Positions 34,976 to 43,484 of a DNA stretch of 64,000 nucleotides are shown piece after piece; position 1 is the first letter of the stretch, and every line of letters starts with the position of its first letter. The stretch spans positions 1 to 64,000 of the forward strand of contig CACNFD010000002.1 of NCBI GenBank assembly GCA_902619615.1, in the 5' to 3' direction. Origin of the DNA: an uncultured SAR116 cluster alpha proteobacterium (GTDB taxonomy: Bacteria; Pseudomonadota; Alphaproteobacteria; Puniceispirillales; Marisalimonadaceae). The notes beneath the pieces were generated by a model. That model was not told the origin of the DNA, searched no databases, and saw only the letters and a program-made list of their open reading frames with translations. The translations under genes were made by a program, and so were the position numbers.

Positions 34976-36376
34976 TTAAACTTCCATTATTGATAAACTT
35001 TCTTTATCTAGCCTTAAACAAATTTGTAATCTTCTAAACAGTCCCTTCATTGCCTCTAATCTATAATGACTTGAACCCCTTAAATCTGAGATTGGTTGGA
35101 TAAATTTATCTAAATTTTCAGTTGCAAAATCTATTGCATCATCTAATTTTTTTTCAAGCATTGATTTACATAATTTGTCAAGACTCTTTGGTGTTGCTGC
35201 CACGCCTCCTGCAGCCATTTGTATTTCTTTTATTATATTCTTTTGAGTTTGTATATTTATGGCAAGAGAAATAGTTGATATATCCTGATCATATCGTTTA
35301 GAAAGCTTCCAGGAAAAAATTTTATTTTTTTTGTTCGGATAAGGTATTTCAATAGATAAAATTATCTCATCCTTTTTCAAAATATTTTTTCGGTAACCCT
35401 TAAAAAAGTTTTTTATGTTTGTTTTTTTAATACCATTCTTTCCAAACACATTTATATCAGAATTTAAAACCATTAATAATGGGGCTAAATCTCCAATTGG
35501 ACTTGACGTGCATAAATTTCCTCCAATTGTTCCTTGATTTCTAATTTGTGGTGATCCAAACCTTTGAAGAATCTCTATTAATTCAGGCATTTTTGATCGA
35601 ACTGAATCAAGAAAATTTTCAATTGTGACCGCTCCTCCAAGAACCATTTTTTCCTTTAATTTTTTGATGAAGTTCAACTCTTTAATGGAACTTAAACATA
35701 TAATGTTATTTTCTTTTTTGTTTATGATAGGTCTTTGAAGATTTAAATCTGTACCACCTGCAATAAATTGAAAACTCTTTACTTCTAAATAATCTTTGAG
35801 CTCTTTTAAATTATTTGGCTTTAAATAAGTAATGTTTCCGAAACGAACTTTTTTTTCTTTATTAATAATTTCAACTTTTTTAAATTTTGTTTTTCTATCT
35901 GAAACAGATTTAATTGCCTTTATTATTGGAGAATAACCAGTGCATCTACATAAATTTCCTGAAATTGCATCATTGATTGTATCATTATTAACTACTTTAC
36001 CAGAATTTATTAAACTAACACCTGATATAATAAATCCTGGCGTACAATATCCACATTGAGAAGCATACTCTTTTGAAAAAGCCATTTGCAATGGATGAGG
36101 ATTTTTATCACAACCTAAACCTTCTATGGTTGTAATGTTACTACCTATTACTTGTCCTAATCTAACTAAGCACGAGTTTATGGGTTTTGTATCCTCTTTA
36201 TTTTTTTTATTTATTATAACTGAACATGCCCCACAATCTCCTTCAGCACAACCTTCTTTTGTTCCAGTTATTTTATGATAATTTCTCAACCAATCTAATA
36301 GAGTAATATCGTGATAGACATTTGTAACCTCTACTTTTTTATTATTTATATAGATAATATTTTTTGTATCAGTCAA
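34976..36376 (-). CDS. xdhA: Xanthine dehydrogenase small subunit (2Fe-2S and FAD)
   Basis: The 466-residue subunit has a plant-type 2Fe-2S domain (GCAEGDCGACSVII), a second 2Fe-2S helical domain (CGYCTPGFIIS and CRCTGYSPI, residues about 110-155), and an FAD domain from about 195 (FIAGGTDLN and TIGGNLCTSSPIGDLAP) with a CO-dehydrogenase-flavoprotein C-terminal part. It passes electrons from the XdhB molybdenum centre to NAD. The start is TTG with GAGG upstream; no ATG is in frame nearby. It lies 79 bases after the end of the ABC ATPase gene on the same strand. Confidence 0.95.
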   Translation of the reverse strand: MTDTKNIIYINNKKVEVTNVYHDITLLDWLRNYHKITGTKEGCAEGDCGACSVIINKKNKEDTKPINSCLVRLGQVIGSNITTIEGLGCDKNPHPLQMAFSKEYASQCGYCTPGFIISGVSLINSGKVVNNDTINDAISGNLCRCTGYSPIIKAIKSVSDRKTKFKKVEIINKEKKVRFGNITYLKPNNLKELKDYLEVKSFQFIAGGTDLNLQRPIINKKENNIICLSSIKELNFIKKLKEKMVLGGAVTIENFLDSVRSKMPELIEILQRFGSPQIRNQGTIGGNLCTSSPIGDLAPLLMVLNSDINVFGKNGIKKTNIKNFFKGYRKNILKKDEIILSIEIPYPNKKNKIFSWKLSKRYDQDISTISLAINIQTQKNIIKEIQMAAGGVAATPKSLDKLCKSMLEKKLDDAIDFATENLDKFIQPISDLRGSSHYRLEAMKGLFRRLQICLRLDKESLSIMEV

Positions 36377-36455
36377 AGACCATTACCTCAGATGAATTAA
36401 TTATTTTAAGATTATAACTTCTAATTTTTAAAAAAATCAATAAAGATAAATAAGA

Positions 36456-37466
36456 TTAAACCAATGAATTTTCTTTTGTTTTATCCCAACTTATAAAAAT
36501 TTCATCGTCAATATCAAATTTATTTTTTAAAAAAATCTCATCACCTATGGATACACTTAATAGTCCAAAATCTTTTGTTAAACCTGTAACTTTGACAATT
36601 TGACCTTGATATTCAATTTCACTCACAGTCATTGGATGTGAATCTTTTGATTTTATATTATTGATTATTCGTATGTGGTCCATTCTGATTGAATAAGATT
36701 TGTTATTTTTTGAAATTACGTTGTGTCCTCCAACAAAATTTGCAATAAACTCGTTTTTGGGCTTATTAAAAACTTCATAAGGGTCACCAACTTGTTCAAT
36801 TTTTCCATTATTCATTACAACAATCATGTCAGCTAAAGCCATTGCTTCATCTTGAGAATGAGTAACATGAATGAATGATATACCCAGCTTTTTTTGTAAT
36901 GTTTTTAATTCACTTCTCATTTTTATTCTTAAAAAAGGGTCTAAAGCAGACAAAGGTTCATCTAGAAGTAATATAGAAGGATTAGTAATCAAGGCTCTCG
37001 CTAAAGCTACTCTTTGTTGTTGTCCCCCTGATAGCTGGTTAGGATATCTATTAGAATAATCTTCCATTTGAACTAATTTCAGAATTTCTAGAGATTTGTC
37101 ATATCTTTCTTTTTTTTTAATGCCACGCATCTTTAATGCAAAGGCAACATTGTCCAGACAAGATAAATGTGGAAAAAGAGCATAATTTTGAAACATCATT
37201 GCAGTCCCACGTTTTGCTGGGGGTAAATCATTTATGATACTTGAACCTAAAAGAATGTCACCTCCTGATATTTCTTCATGTCCAGCAATCATTCTAAGAG
37301 TTGAGGTTTTACCACAACCTGAAGGACCCAGAAAACAACAATATGTTCCTGCTGGTATTTTTAAATTTATACTGTCAACGGCTATGGTTTCACCATATTT
37401 TTTTGTGAGAATCGCAAATTCTAAATTTTCTGGGTTATTCAATTTTTTTGCCTGTTTTTTATTCAA
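36456..37466 (-). CDS. PotA-like ABC transporter ATP-binding protein
   Basis: The 336-residue ATPase has Walker A GPSGCGKTS, Q-loop MMFQNYALFPHL, signature LSGGQQQRVALARAL, Walker B LLLDEPLSALD and the switch His in HVTHSQDEAMAL, followed by a C-terminal TOBE region. It powers the importer whose binding protein and permeases are encoded on the other strand from 37.6 kb. The start is a TTG because no other start is in frame before the Walker region. It precedes xdhA on the same strand, which links this importer to the purine genes. Confidence 0.93.
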   Translation of the reverse strand: MNKKQAKKLNNPENLEFAILTKKYGETIAVDSINLKIPAGTYCCFLGPSGCGKTSTLRMIAGHEEISGGDILLGSSIINDLPPAKRGTAMMFQNYALFPHLSCLDNVAFALKMRGIKKKERYDKSLEILKLVQMEDYSNRYPNQLSGGQQQRVALARALITNPSILLLDEPLSALDPFLRIKMRSELKTLQKKLGISFIHVTHSQDEAMALADMIVVMNNGKIEQVGDPYEVFNKPKNEFIANFVGGHNVISKNNKSYSIRMDHIRIINNIKSKDSHPMTVSEIEYQGQIVKVTGLTKDFGLLSVSIGDEIFLKNKFDIDDEIFISWDKTKENSLV

Positions 37467-37482
37467 ATTAAATTCTTAATAT

Positions 37483-37509
37483 AAAATTGATTAGACTTTA
37501 ATCAATTTT
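37483..37509. promoter_or_regulatory. 11-bp perfect inverted repeat in the divergent importer promoter region
   Basis: AAAATTGATTA, a five-base loop GACTT and TAATCAATTTT form a perfect 11-bp stem 17 bases upstream of the ATPase gene start. It could be a protein operator (ATTGATTA-N5-TAATCAAT) or, read on the forward strand where it ends in a T run, an RNA hairpin. Its place in the divergent control region favours an operator. Confidence 0.45.
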
Positions 37510-37519
37510 TAAAAAAAAC

Positions 37520-37559
37520 AATTGGTTGCATAAAATATATGCAACATATATTTCCAATT
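37520..37559. promoter_or_regulatory. Nested palindrome TTGCATA-N5-TATGCAA, operator candidate
   Basis: GTTGCATA (37525-37532) and TATGCAAC (37538-37545) form a perfect 8-bp inverted repeat around five bases, enclosed by AATTGG (37520-37525) and CCAATT (37554-37559). It sits between the divergent ATPase and binding-protein genes, close to where a forward promoter is expected. The form is typical of a dimeric repressor site; no regulator gene is adjacent. Confidence 0.5.
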
Positions 37560-37624
37560 TATTAAATTTTTATTACAAATACATTTATTTTACAACTTTA
37601 ACATTAACAAATTTGGAGGTTAAT

Positions 37625-38896
37625 ATGAAGAAAAGTTTAACAAGACGTAATATGCTCAAGACCTCGACTGCAGCAATTGGTGCTGTCGCCGGTGCAGGAC
37701 TGCTCAAAGGTTTTCCAGCAATACATGCTGCTGACGCCCCGGTCATTAGGTATCTAGGAACAGCTGTAAATATGGGTGATGCAGTTCAAAAAAAATTATT
37801 TGATGATACTGGAATTAAAGTCAAATTTATTGTTAAAACAACTGATGAAGTTGTAAAGACAATTTTTACACAACCAAATAGTTTCGATATTGTTGATTCT
37901 GAATATTTTAGTATGCCTAAGTTGGTACCTTCTGGAAATTTATTAGGTATGGATACCAAAAGGATTAAAGAATGGGACAACGTAACTACTGCCTTTACCA
38001 AAGGTGAAGTTGCAGGAAAGAAAATTGGAGATCAAGGAACAGCACCAAAAAAGGTTATGTACTTAAAAGGTGCCAAATCAAAAGAATTCGCCTCAGAGCC
38101 AACTCAATATGTAACATTAATCCCTACTGTTTATAACGCTGATACTTTAGGTATAAGACCTGATTTGATAAAAAGGCCAATTAGTAGTTGGGCCGAACTG
38201 TTAAATCCAGAATTTAAAGGAAAAGCTTCAATCTTGAATATACCATCAATTGGTATAATGGATGCTGCCATGGTAGTAGAAGCTATGGGTGAGTATAAGT
38301 ATCCTGATAAAGGAAACATGACTAAAGAAGAAATTGATTTAACAATGAAAATTTTCACAGAAGCAAAGAAAGCAGGTCAATTTAGAGCTTTCTGGAGTGA
38401 TTTTAACGAAAGTGTGAATCTAATGGCCTCTGGTGAAGTGGTAATACAATCAATGTGGTCACCAGCAATTACTGCAGTTAGAACAAAAGGTATTCCTTGT
38501 GTCTATCAACCCCTTAAAGAGGGTTACAGAGCATGGGCAGCAGGTTTTGGATTACCTTCTACTACAAAAGGAAGACAAGCTGATATTTGCTACGAATTTA
38601 TAAATTGGTATTTATCTGGTTGGGTTGGTGCATATTTAAATCGTCAAGGTTACTATTCAGCTGTTATTCCAACTGCAAAGAAGTATATGGAAGCGTATGA
38701 GTGGGATTATTGGATGATGGGTAAACCTGCAACGGCTGACATTATGAGTCCAGAAGGTAAAAAATTAGCTTCTAAGGGTGAAGTAAGAGATGGCGGATCT
38801 TACGAAGCAAGAATGGGCGGTGTCGCATGCTGGAATGCTACCATGGACGAAAATAAATACATGGTTAGAAAATGGAATGAGATGATCGCATCCTAA
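37625..38896 (+). CDS. Tat-exported PotD-like ABC substrate-binding protein
   Basis: The track ORF begins at 37526, but GGAGG lies six bases before the ATG at 37625, giving 423 residues that open with a twin-arginine signal TRRNMLKTSTAAIGAVAGAGLLKG and cleavage near AIHAADA. The mature protein resembles polyamine/iron-type (PotD-like) receptors: VIRYLGTAVNMGDA, NSFDIVDSEYF, LLNPEFKGKASIL and INWYLSGW. Tat export suggests folding before export, occasionally linked to cofactor or metal. Ligand unknown; the purine genes next door suggest a nitrogen compound. A strong terminator follows the gene. Confidence 0.92.
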   Translation: MKKSLTRRNMLKTSTAAIGAVAGAGLLKGFPAIHAADAPVIRYLGTAVNMGDAVQKKLFDDTGIKVKFIVKTTDEVVKTIFTQPNSFDIVDSEYFSMPKLVPSGNLLGMDTKRIKEWDNVTTAFTKGEVAGKKIGDQGTAPKKVMYLKGAKSKEFASEPTQYVTLIPTVYNADTLGIRPDLIKRPISSWAELLNPEFKGKASILNIPSIGIMDAAMVVEAMGEYKYPDKGNMTKEEIDLTMKIFTEAKKAGQFRAFWSDFNESVNLMASGEVVIQSMWSPAITAVRTKGIPCVYQPLKEGYRAWAAGFGLPSTTKGRQADICYEFINWYLSGWVGAYLNRQGYYSAVIPTAKKYMEAYEWDYWMMGKPATADIMSPEGKKLASKGEVRDGGSYEARMGGVACWNATMDENKYMVRKWNEMIAS

Positions 38897-38908
38897 AAAA
38901 ATATTCAA

Positions 38909-38941
38909 AAATAGGGTAACTAATGTTACCCTATTTTTTTA
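38909..38941 (+). terminator. Rho-independent terminator after the binding-protein gene
   Basis: AATAGGGTAAC, a TAAT loop and GTTACCCTATT form a perfect 11-bp stem followed directly by a run of T. It starts 13 bases after the binding-protein stop codon and 20 bases before the permease gene. In this position it would let the receptor be made in excess while read-through supplies the permeases. Confidence 0.9.
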
Positions 38942-38960
38942 TAATTGATTAAATATAAGT

Positions 38961-39845
38961 ATGATGAAATTCTTAAAGCTAAAACCTACTGTTGGTTTAC
39001 TATCAATACCTTATAGTTTAATATTTATATTTTTCTTCTTCATCCCTCTAACATTAACCTTCATTATAAGTTTTTGGGATTATAATGAATACTCAATAAT
39101 ACCTGATTTTATTTTTGAAAATTATGCATATATCTTTAAAGATTGCTTAAACTTTGAAAAAGATATTTGTGTTACTTTTAAAACATATTTATCAACCTTT
39201 ATATTTTGTTTTATTACTTGGTTTTTCACATTAATTATTGGTTTTTTTGTAGCTTATTTTCTTGCTTTTTACGTAAATTCAATTACTTGGCAGATTGTAT
39301 TATTTTTACTTTGTACAATTCCATTTTGGACCTCAAATGTTATTAGAATGATTTCATGGATACCTCTTTTGGGTAGGAACGGACTTGTAAATGATTTCTT
39401 ACTTTCAACTGGTTTGGCCGATGCACCACAAGAGTGGCTTTTATATTCTGGCTTTTCAATTGTTTTAGCATTTGTACATTTATATACACTATTTATGATA
39501 GTCCCAATTTTTAATTCTATGATGAGAATTGATAAATCAATTATTGAAGCAGCATATGACAATGGCGCGAATGGGCTACAAATATTATGGAATGTCATTA
39601 TACCATTATGTAAACCTGGAATTGTAATTGGATCTATTTTTGTCATTACAGTTGTTATGGGTGATTTCATTACAATAGGTATAATGGGTGGACAACAAAT
39701 TCCATCCATTGGTAAAATAATTTACGTAGAAATGAGTTATCTTCAATTACCTGCTGCTGCAGCAAATGCAGTAATTTTACTAGCATTAACACTTTTGATT
39801 ATATGGATAATGACCAAAATGATTGACATTCGAAAAGAGCTTTAA
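38961..39845 (+). CDS. PotB-like ABC transporter permease
   Basis: The 294-residue protein has six membrane helices and the permease coupling loop EAAYDNGANGLQILWNVIIPL, which contacts the ATPase. The N-terminal segment LLSIPYSLIFIFFFFIPL and the MISWIPLLGRNGLVN stretch are typical of the PotB group. It works as a heterodimer with the next permease. Two ATGs occur in a row at the start, and the first is used. Confidence 0.92.
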   Translation: MMKFLKLKPTVGLLSIPYSLIFIFFFFIPLTLTFIISFWDYNEYSIIPDFIFENYAYIFKDCLNFEKDICVTFKTYLSTFIFCFITWFFTLIIGFFVAYFLAFYVNSITWQIVLFLLCTIPFWTSNVIRMISWIPLLGRNGLVNDFLLSTGLADAPQEWLLYSGFSIVLAFVHLYTLFMIVPIFNSMMRIDKSIIEAAYDNGANGLQILWNVIIPLCKPGIVIGSIFVITVVMGDFITIGIMGGQQIPSIGKIIYVEMSYLQLPAAAANAVILLALTLLIIWIMTKMIDIRKEL

Positions 39846-39846
39846 A

Positions 39847-40716
39847 ATGCTGAATAAAAAAAATAAAACTTATTATGTTTGTGTTTTCTTTTTTTGTTTA
39901 TTTGTTTTATTTCTATATGGTCCAACATTCACAATTATTCTTTTAAGTTTTCAGGGACCTGATGGAGGTTTAACCTTCCCTCTTAATGGAGTTTCAACAT
40001 ATTGGTTCGAAGAGTTATGGCGAGGCGGTTCTGTTGTAGATATCGGTTCAGCATTTAAGAGATCAATAATTTTAGGTGCAATTGTCATGGTCTTAACAGT
40101 TCTTTTATCTGTAAGTGCAGGGCTGGCATTTAGAAAAAAATTTTGGGGATCTGATACTCTCTTTTTTGCAACAGTAGCAAGTTTAATTGTACCATCAATC
40201 GTATTATCGCTTGGAGTAGCTCTTCAATTTAGATTGCTTGATGATTTTACCAAATGGCTTGGTTCAACTTTTGATATAAATTATATTAATGAATTTTTTC
40301 AAACTACTCTGGGAATGTTTACGAGTGGGTTAGGTGCACAATTGACATGGACGCTTCCTTTTGGATTACTAATTATGTTTGCAGTTTTTAATAGATTTGA
40401 CAAATCTTATGAAGAAGCAGCAAGAGACCTTGGCGCAACTCCTTGGAAAACTTTTAAAGAGGTTGTTTTTCCACTTATAGCTCCTAGTATAATTGGTATT
40501 GCGTTGTTTGGATTTACTTTATCATATGATGAACTAGCGAGATCATCTCAAGTTATGGGTGCTGGAAACACACTTCCATTAGAGTTAAAAGGTCTAACCA
40601 CAACTGTTACAACGCCTGTAATATATGCATTAGGTACTGTAACTACTTTTGTCTCATTTAGCGTCATTGGAGTTTCCATAGCTTGTTATATTTGGCTTAA
40701 GAGAAAAAGAGGATAA
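39847..40716 (+). CDS. PotC-like ABC transporter permease
   Basis: The protein has six membrane helices and the coupling loop EEAARDLGATPWKTFKEVVFPLIAPS. The track starts at a TTG at 39823 within the previous gene; the ATG at 39847, one base after that gene's stop and preceded by a purine-rich stretch, is preferred and gives 289 residues. It completes the PotABCD-like importer, with the ATPase on the opposite strand. The C-terminal helix ends in a basic KRKRG tail. It ends five bases before the racemase gene. Confidence 0.92.
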   Translation: MLNKKNKTYYVCVFFFCLFVLFLYGPTFTIILLSFQGPDGGLTFPLNGVSTYWFEELWRGGSVVDIGSAFKRSIILGAIVMVLTVLLSVSAGLAFRKKFWGSDTLFFATVASLIVPSIVLSLGVALQFRLLDDFTKWLGSTFDINYINEFFQTTLGMFTSGLGAQLTWTLPFGLLIMFAVFNRFDKSYEEAARDLGATPWKTFKEVVFPLIAPSIIGIALFGFTLSYDELARSSQVMGAGNTLPLELKGLTTTVTTPVIYALGTVTTFVSFSVIGVSIACYIWLKRKRG

Positions 40717-40721
40717 TTACT

Positions 40722-41453
40722 TTGAAAAGAAAAATTTGTATAATTAATCCTAATACTACTAAAGCAATAACGCAAAAAATAGATTTAACTGCAAAGAAGT
40801 TTGCTAGCACAGATACTGAGATCGTTTCCGTTGAACCAAACGTTGGTCCTGAAAGTATTGAGGGATTTTATGATGAAGCCTTTTGTATACCTGGTTTGGT
40901 AGAAGAAATAGAAAAACATAGTGATGCTGATTCATATGTTATTGCTTGTTTTGATGACACAGGTCTAGAAGTAATTAGATCAATTACAGAAAAACCAGTG
41001 ATAGGAATAGGAGAAGCCGCATATCATATTGCAACTATGGTAGCAGGTAATTTCACAGTGATAACAACATTATCTAGATCTATAAGACCACTGACTCATA
41101 ATTTAAAAAAATATGGTCTTTTTGAAAATTGTGTCAAAGTTACAGCTATTGAAGTTCCAGTTTTAGATTTAGAAAATATTTCTAAAGAAAACTTAGATAA
41201 ATTAAATAAAGGAATTCAAGATACCAAAAAAAATGATAATGCAGAGGCAATAATTTTAGGATGCGCTGGCATGGCTGACTTAGCTAAAAACTTAGAAACA
41301 AAACATAAATTACCTGTTATCGAGGGTGTTTCTTCAGCTGTTGTGTTAGCTGAAAGTTTAGTTAATTTAAAAATTAAAACCAGTAAGGTTGGATCTTATG
41401 CATTACCAAGAAATAAAGAATATATGGGTTATTTGAATAAATTCAAACCTTAG
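40722..41453 (+). CDS. Hydantoin/allantoin racemase-type enzyme with both catalytic cysteines
   Basis: The 243-residue protein has the complete racemase set: INPNTTKAI, Cys76 in IACFDDTGLEV and Cys181 in LGCAGMADLA, plus GIGEAAYHIA and IEVPVLDLE. These two cysteines abstract and return the proton at the alpha carbon. In the family, hydantoin racemases and the allantoin racemase HpxA are closest by motif. Since PuuD, UraH and UraD make S-allantoin but spontaneous decay gives a racemate, an allantoin racemase would be useful here. The start is TTG with AGAGGA upstream, coupled to the permease genes. Confidence 0.9.
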   Translation: MKRKICIINPNTTKAITQKIDLTAKKFASTDTEIVSVEPNVGPESIEGFYDEAFCIPGLVEEIEKHSDADSYVIACFDDTGLEVIRSITEKPVIGIGEAAYHIATMVAGNFTVITTLSRSIRPLTHNLKKYGLFENCVKVTAIEVPVLDLENISKENLDKLNKGIQDTKKNDNAEAIILGCAGMADLAKNLETKHKLPVIEGVSSAVVLAESLVNLKIKTSKVGSYALPRNKEYMGYLNKFKP

Positions 41454-41464
41454 AGAAAGATATA

Positions 41465-42088
41465 ATGAAAGTAGAAGTTATAAATCACCCTCTTATTAAT
41501 CTTTACATGACAATATTAAGGTCAAAAGATACACAAAGTACTAAGTTTAGATCTTTAGCACGAAAAATATCTTCTCTTATGGCTTTTGAAATTTTTAAGG
41601 ATTTGAGAGTTTTACCAAAAACTGTTGAAACCCCTCTAGAAAAATATAATGGTGTAAAATTAAGTGATCCAAAACCTTGTGTAATATCAATTTTGAGGGC
41701 TGGATTAATAATGAGCGAAGGTATTACAGATATATTTGACGTGGTATCAATTGGTCATATAGGCATGTATAGGGATGAACAAACACTTAAACCAATAAAT
41801 TATGTAAGAAAACTTCCTTCTGATTTGAAAAATAGACAATGTTATTTATGTGATCCAATGCTTGCAACTGGTGGAAGCGCAGTATCTGCTATTAAAACAC
41901 TCAAAGATCACTTTGCCACAGATATTAAATTAATTTGTCTTCTAGCATCTGATCCAGGTATAAAAAAGGTTCAGGATAGCTTTCCAGAAGTTGAGATTAT
42001 ATGCGCTCAAAAAGATAACAAACTTAACGAAAATGGTTTTATTTTACCTGGGCTTGGAGATGCTGGAGATAGAATCTTTGAAACTTGA
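41465..42088 (+). CDS. upp: Uracil phosphoribosyltransferase
   Basis: The 207-residue enzyme is a standard Upp: an N-terminal VEVINHPLINLYMTILRSKDT, the SILRAGLIMSEG loop, the PRPP-binding CDPMLATGGSAVSAI motif, and a C-terminal LPGLGDAGDRIF. It makes UMP from uracil and PRPP. Its length matches the E. coli enzyme. Placed after a racemase and an ABC importer, it suggests salvage of nucleobases brought in or released from the same nitrogen compounds. GAGAAAG precedes the ATG. Confidence 0.97.
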   Translation: MKVEVINHPLINLYMTILRSKDTQSTKFRSLARKISSLMAFEIFKDLRVLPKTVETPLEKYNGVKLSDPKPCVISILRAGLIMSEGITDIFDVVSIGHIGMYRDEQTLKPINYVRKLPSDLKNRQCYLCDPMLATGGSAVSAIKTLKDHFATDIKLICLLASDPGIKKVQDSFPEVEIICAQKDNKLNENGFILPGLGDAGDRIFET

Positions 42089-42093
42089 AAAAA

Positions 42094-43218
42094 TTATTTT
42101 ATAGCTTTTTCAAATCTATCTAATTCTGGGACATTTAATTTTTCTGCAGTGCTTTTAATGTTTTCCCATACTAATGGTGCTACAGGAAGACCATTTTTAA
42201 ATCTATCATTGTTTGTACTAATTTCTTTATCACCTGGAATTAATACTTGTTCTACATTTTTTGCAGGTGGTGAGGATCTCACAAAGTCTGAATAAAGTTT
42301 TACTTCATTCTTAAAGTAGTTTAAGTCAACAAAATTCTTAATAGATATGTAAATTGACAACATTCCATTTTGAATATTCTCTTTATCTTTATCAACACCT
42401 CCATTAACACCTGAACCAGTTAGAGCTCCTCCTAAAATTTCCATCATAAAATTAATTCCCGATCCTTTATGTAAACCAAAAGCTGTAATTGCACCTGTTC
42501 CTTTATTTGGGTCTGGCACCTCACTGTCAGATATCTTTCCATACATTACTTCTGGATTTACTGTTAAATTTCCTAAACTGTCAATCAATGCTCCGTGCGG
42601 TAGTTTCTTACCACCTTTTTGAGCCACCATGACTTTTCCTTCTGCAACAGTTGAAGTTGCCATATCCAAAATTATATGATTTTTATTTTCACCAGGAACT
42701 CCAATTGCCAAAGGAGAAGTACTACCTCTGCGATCACTGCCACCAAATGGAGCAACTAATAGACTTCCTCTTACATTTACAAAATGAAAAGAAACTAAAC
42801 CAACATCTGCTGCCCTTTCAGCCCAATCTCCTATTCTTCCCAAATGACCTGAATTTCTTAAGCCAACAACAGAACAGCCATGTTTTTTAGCTCTTTCTAT
42901 ACCTTCATCAACTGCGCATTCACCAGCTATTTGTCCAAATCCTTGTTTTGCATCCAAACACGCCATGGCACCAGCATCTACAACAAGTTCCGGTTTCATG
43001 TTTGGATACAGCCAGCCTCTTTCCATCCATTCTACATATCTTGGAACTCTAGCAATCCCATGACTATCATGTCCTTTTAGATTAGATCCACATAATCTTT
43101 CAGCAATAGTTTTAGCTTCATAGTGATTACAAGATTTAGCTTGAAAAATTTCTGTAATTAGTTCAATTGCATAATTTACATCTATTCGAATTTCAGCACT
43201 ATTACTTTTTTCTGACAA
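42094..43218 (-). CDS. Ldh2-family dehydrogenase
   Basis: The 374-residue protein belongs to the malate/L-lactate/ureidoglycolate dehydrogenase (Ldh2) family: GHDSHGIARVPRYVEWM with the catalytic His, RNSGHLGRIGDWAERAA, TSPLAIGVPGENKNHIILDMATS and FGLHKGSGINFMMEI. NRIKGHDSHGI-type N-termini are common to the group, and the substrate is not decided by motif. Ureidoglycolate, malate, lactate or sulfolactate are options. It converges with upp and is divergent from the DapA-like gene across 266 bases in which I see no convincing promoter or repeat. Confidence 0.9.
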   Translation of the reverse strand: MSEKSNSAEIRIDVNYAIELITEIFQAKSCNHYEAKTIAERLCGSNLKGHDSHGIARVPRYVEWMERGWLYPNMKPELVVDAGAMACLDAKQGFGQIAGECAVDEGIERAKKHGCSVVGLRNSGHLGRIGDWAERAADVGLVSFHFVNVRGSLLVAPFGGSDRRGSTSPLAIGVPGENKNHIILDMATSTVAEGKVMVAQKGGKKLPHGALIDSLGNLTVNPEVMYGKISDSEVPDPNKGTGAITAFGLHKGSGINFMMEILGGALTGSGVNGGVDKDKENIQNGMLSIYISIKNFVDLNYFKNEVKLYSDFVRSSPPAKNVEQVLIPGDKEISTNNDRFKNGLPVAPLVWENIKSTAEKLNVPELDRFEKAIK

Positions 43219-43484
43219 TTATATCCCCTTTTACAATGCAATTTATTTATCCCTTTTTTTATATCACTAACATATGAATTGATCTATGTAATTTTCTCTT
43301 TCAGTAAAAACTAATATACATGGTATGTTTTATGCTCATATTTATTTAAGCAAACATATGCACATAACTGAAAACCTTACCCTTAGATTAGCTATATAAA
43401 ATAACTAGATTTTTTAACTAATTGTTAAAATTGAAATTTATTTATATAAAAAATTAAAGTAGTGTTAATTTTTAAATTTTCTGT

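Noticed and set aside
39269-39709. 146-aa ORF antisense to the PotB-like permease
   Set aside because: Shadow of a membrane-protein gene; composition is low-complexity and without family signals.
42085-42113. TTGAAAAA/TTTTTCAA inverted repeat at the upp and Ldh2 convergent ends
   Set aside because: The stem is A/T only with a 13-base loop, and it overlaps coding sequence; too weak to call a bidirectional terminator.
43219-43484. Regulatory or RNA element in the largest intergenic gap
   Set aside because: Only A/T-rich sequence with short imperfect repeats (such as ACATGGTATGT) was found; no riboswitch-like fold or strong promoter.
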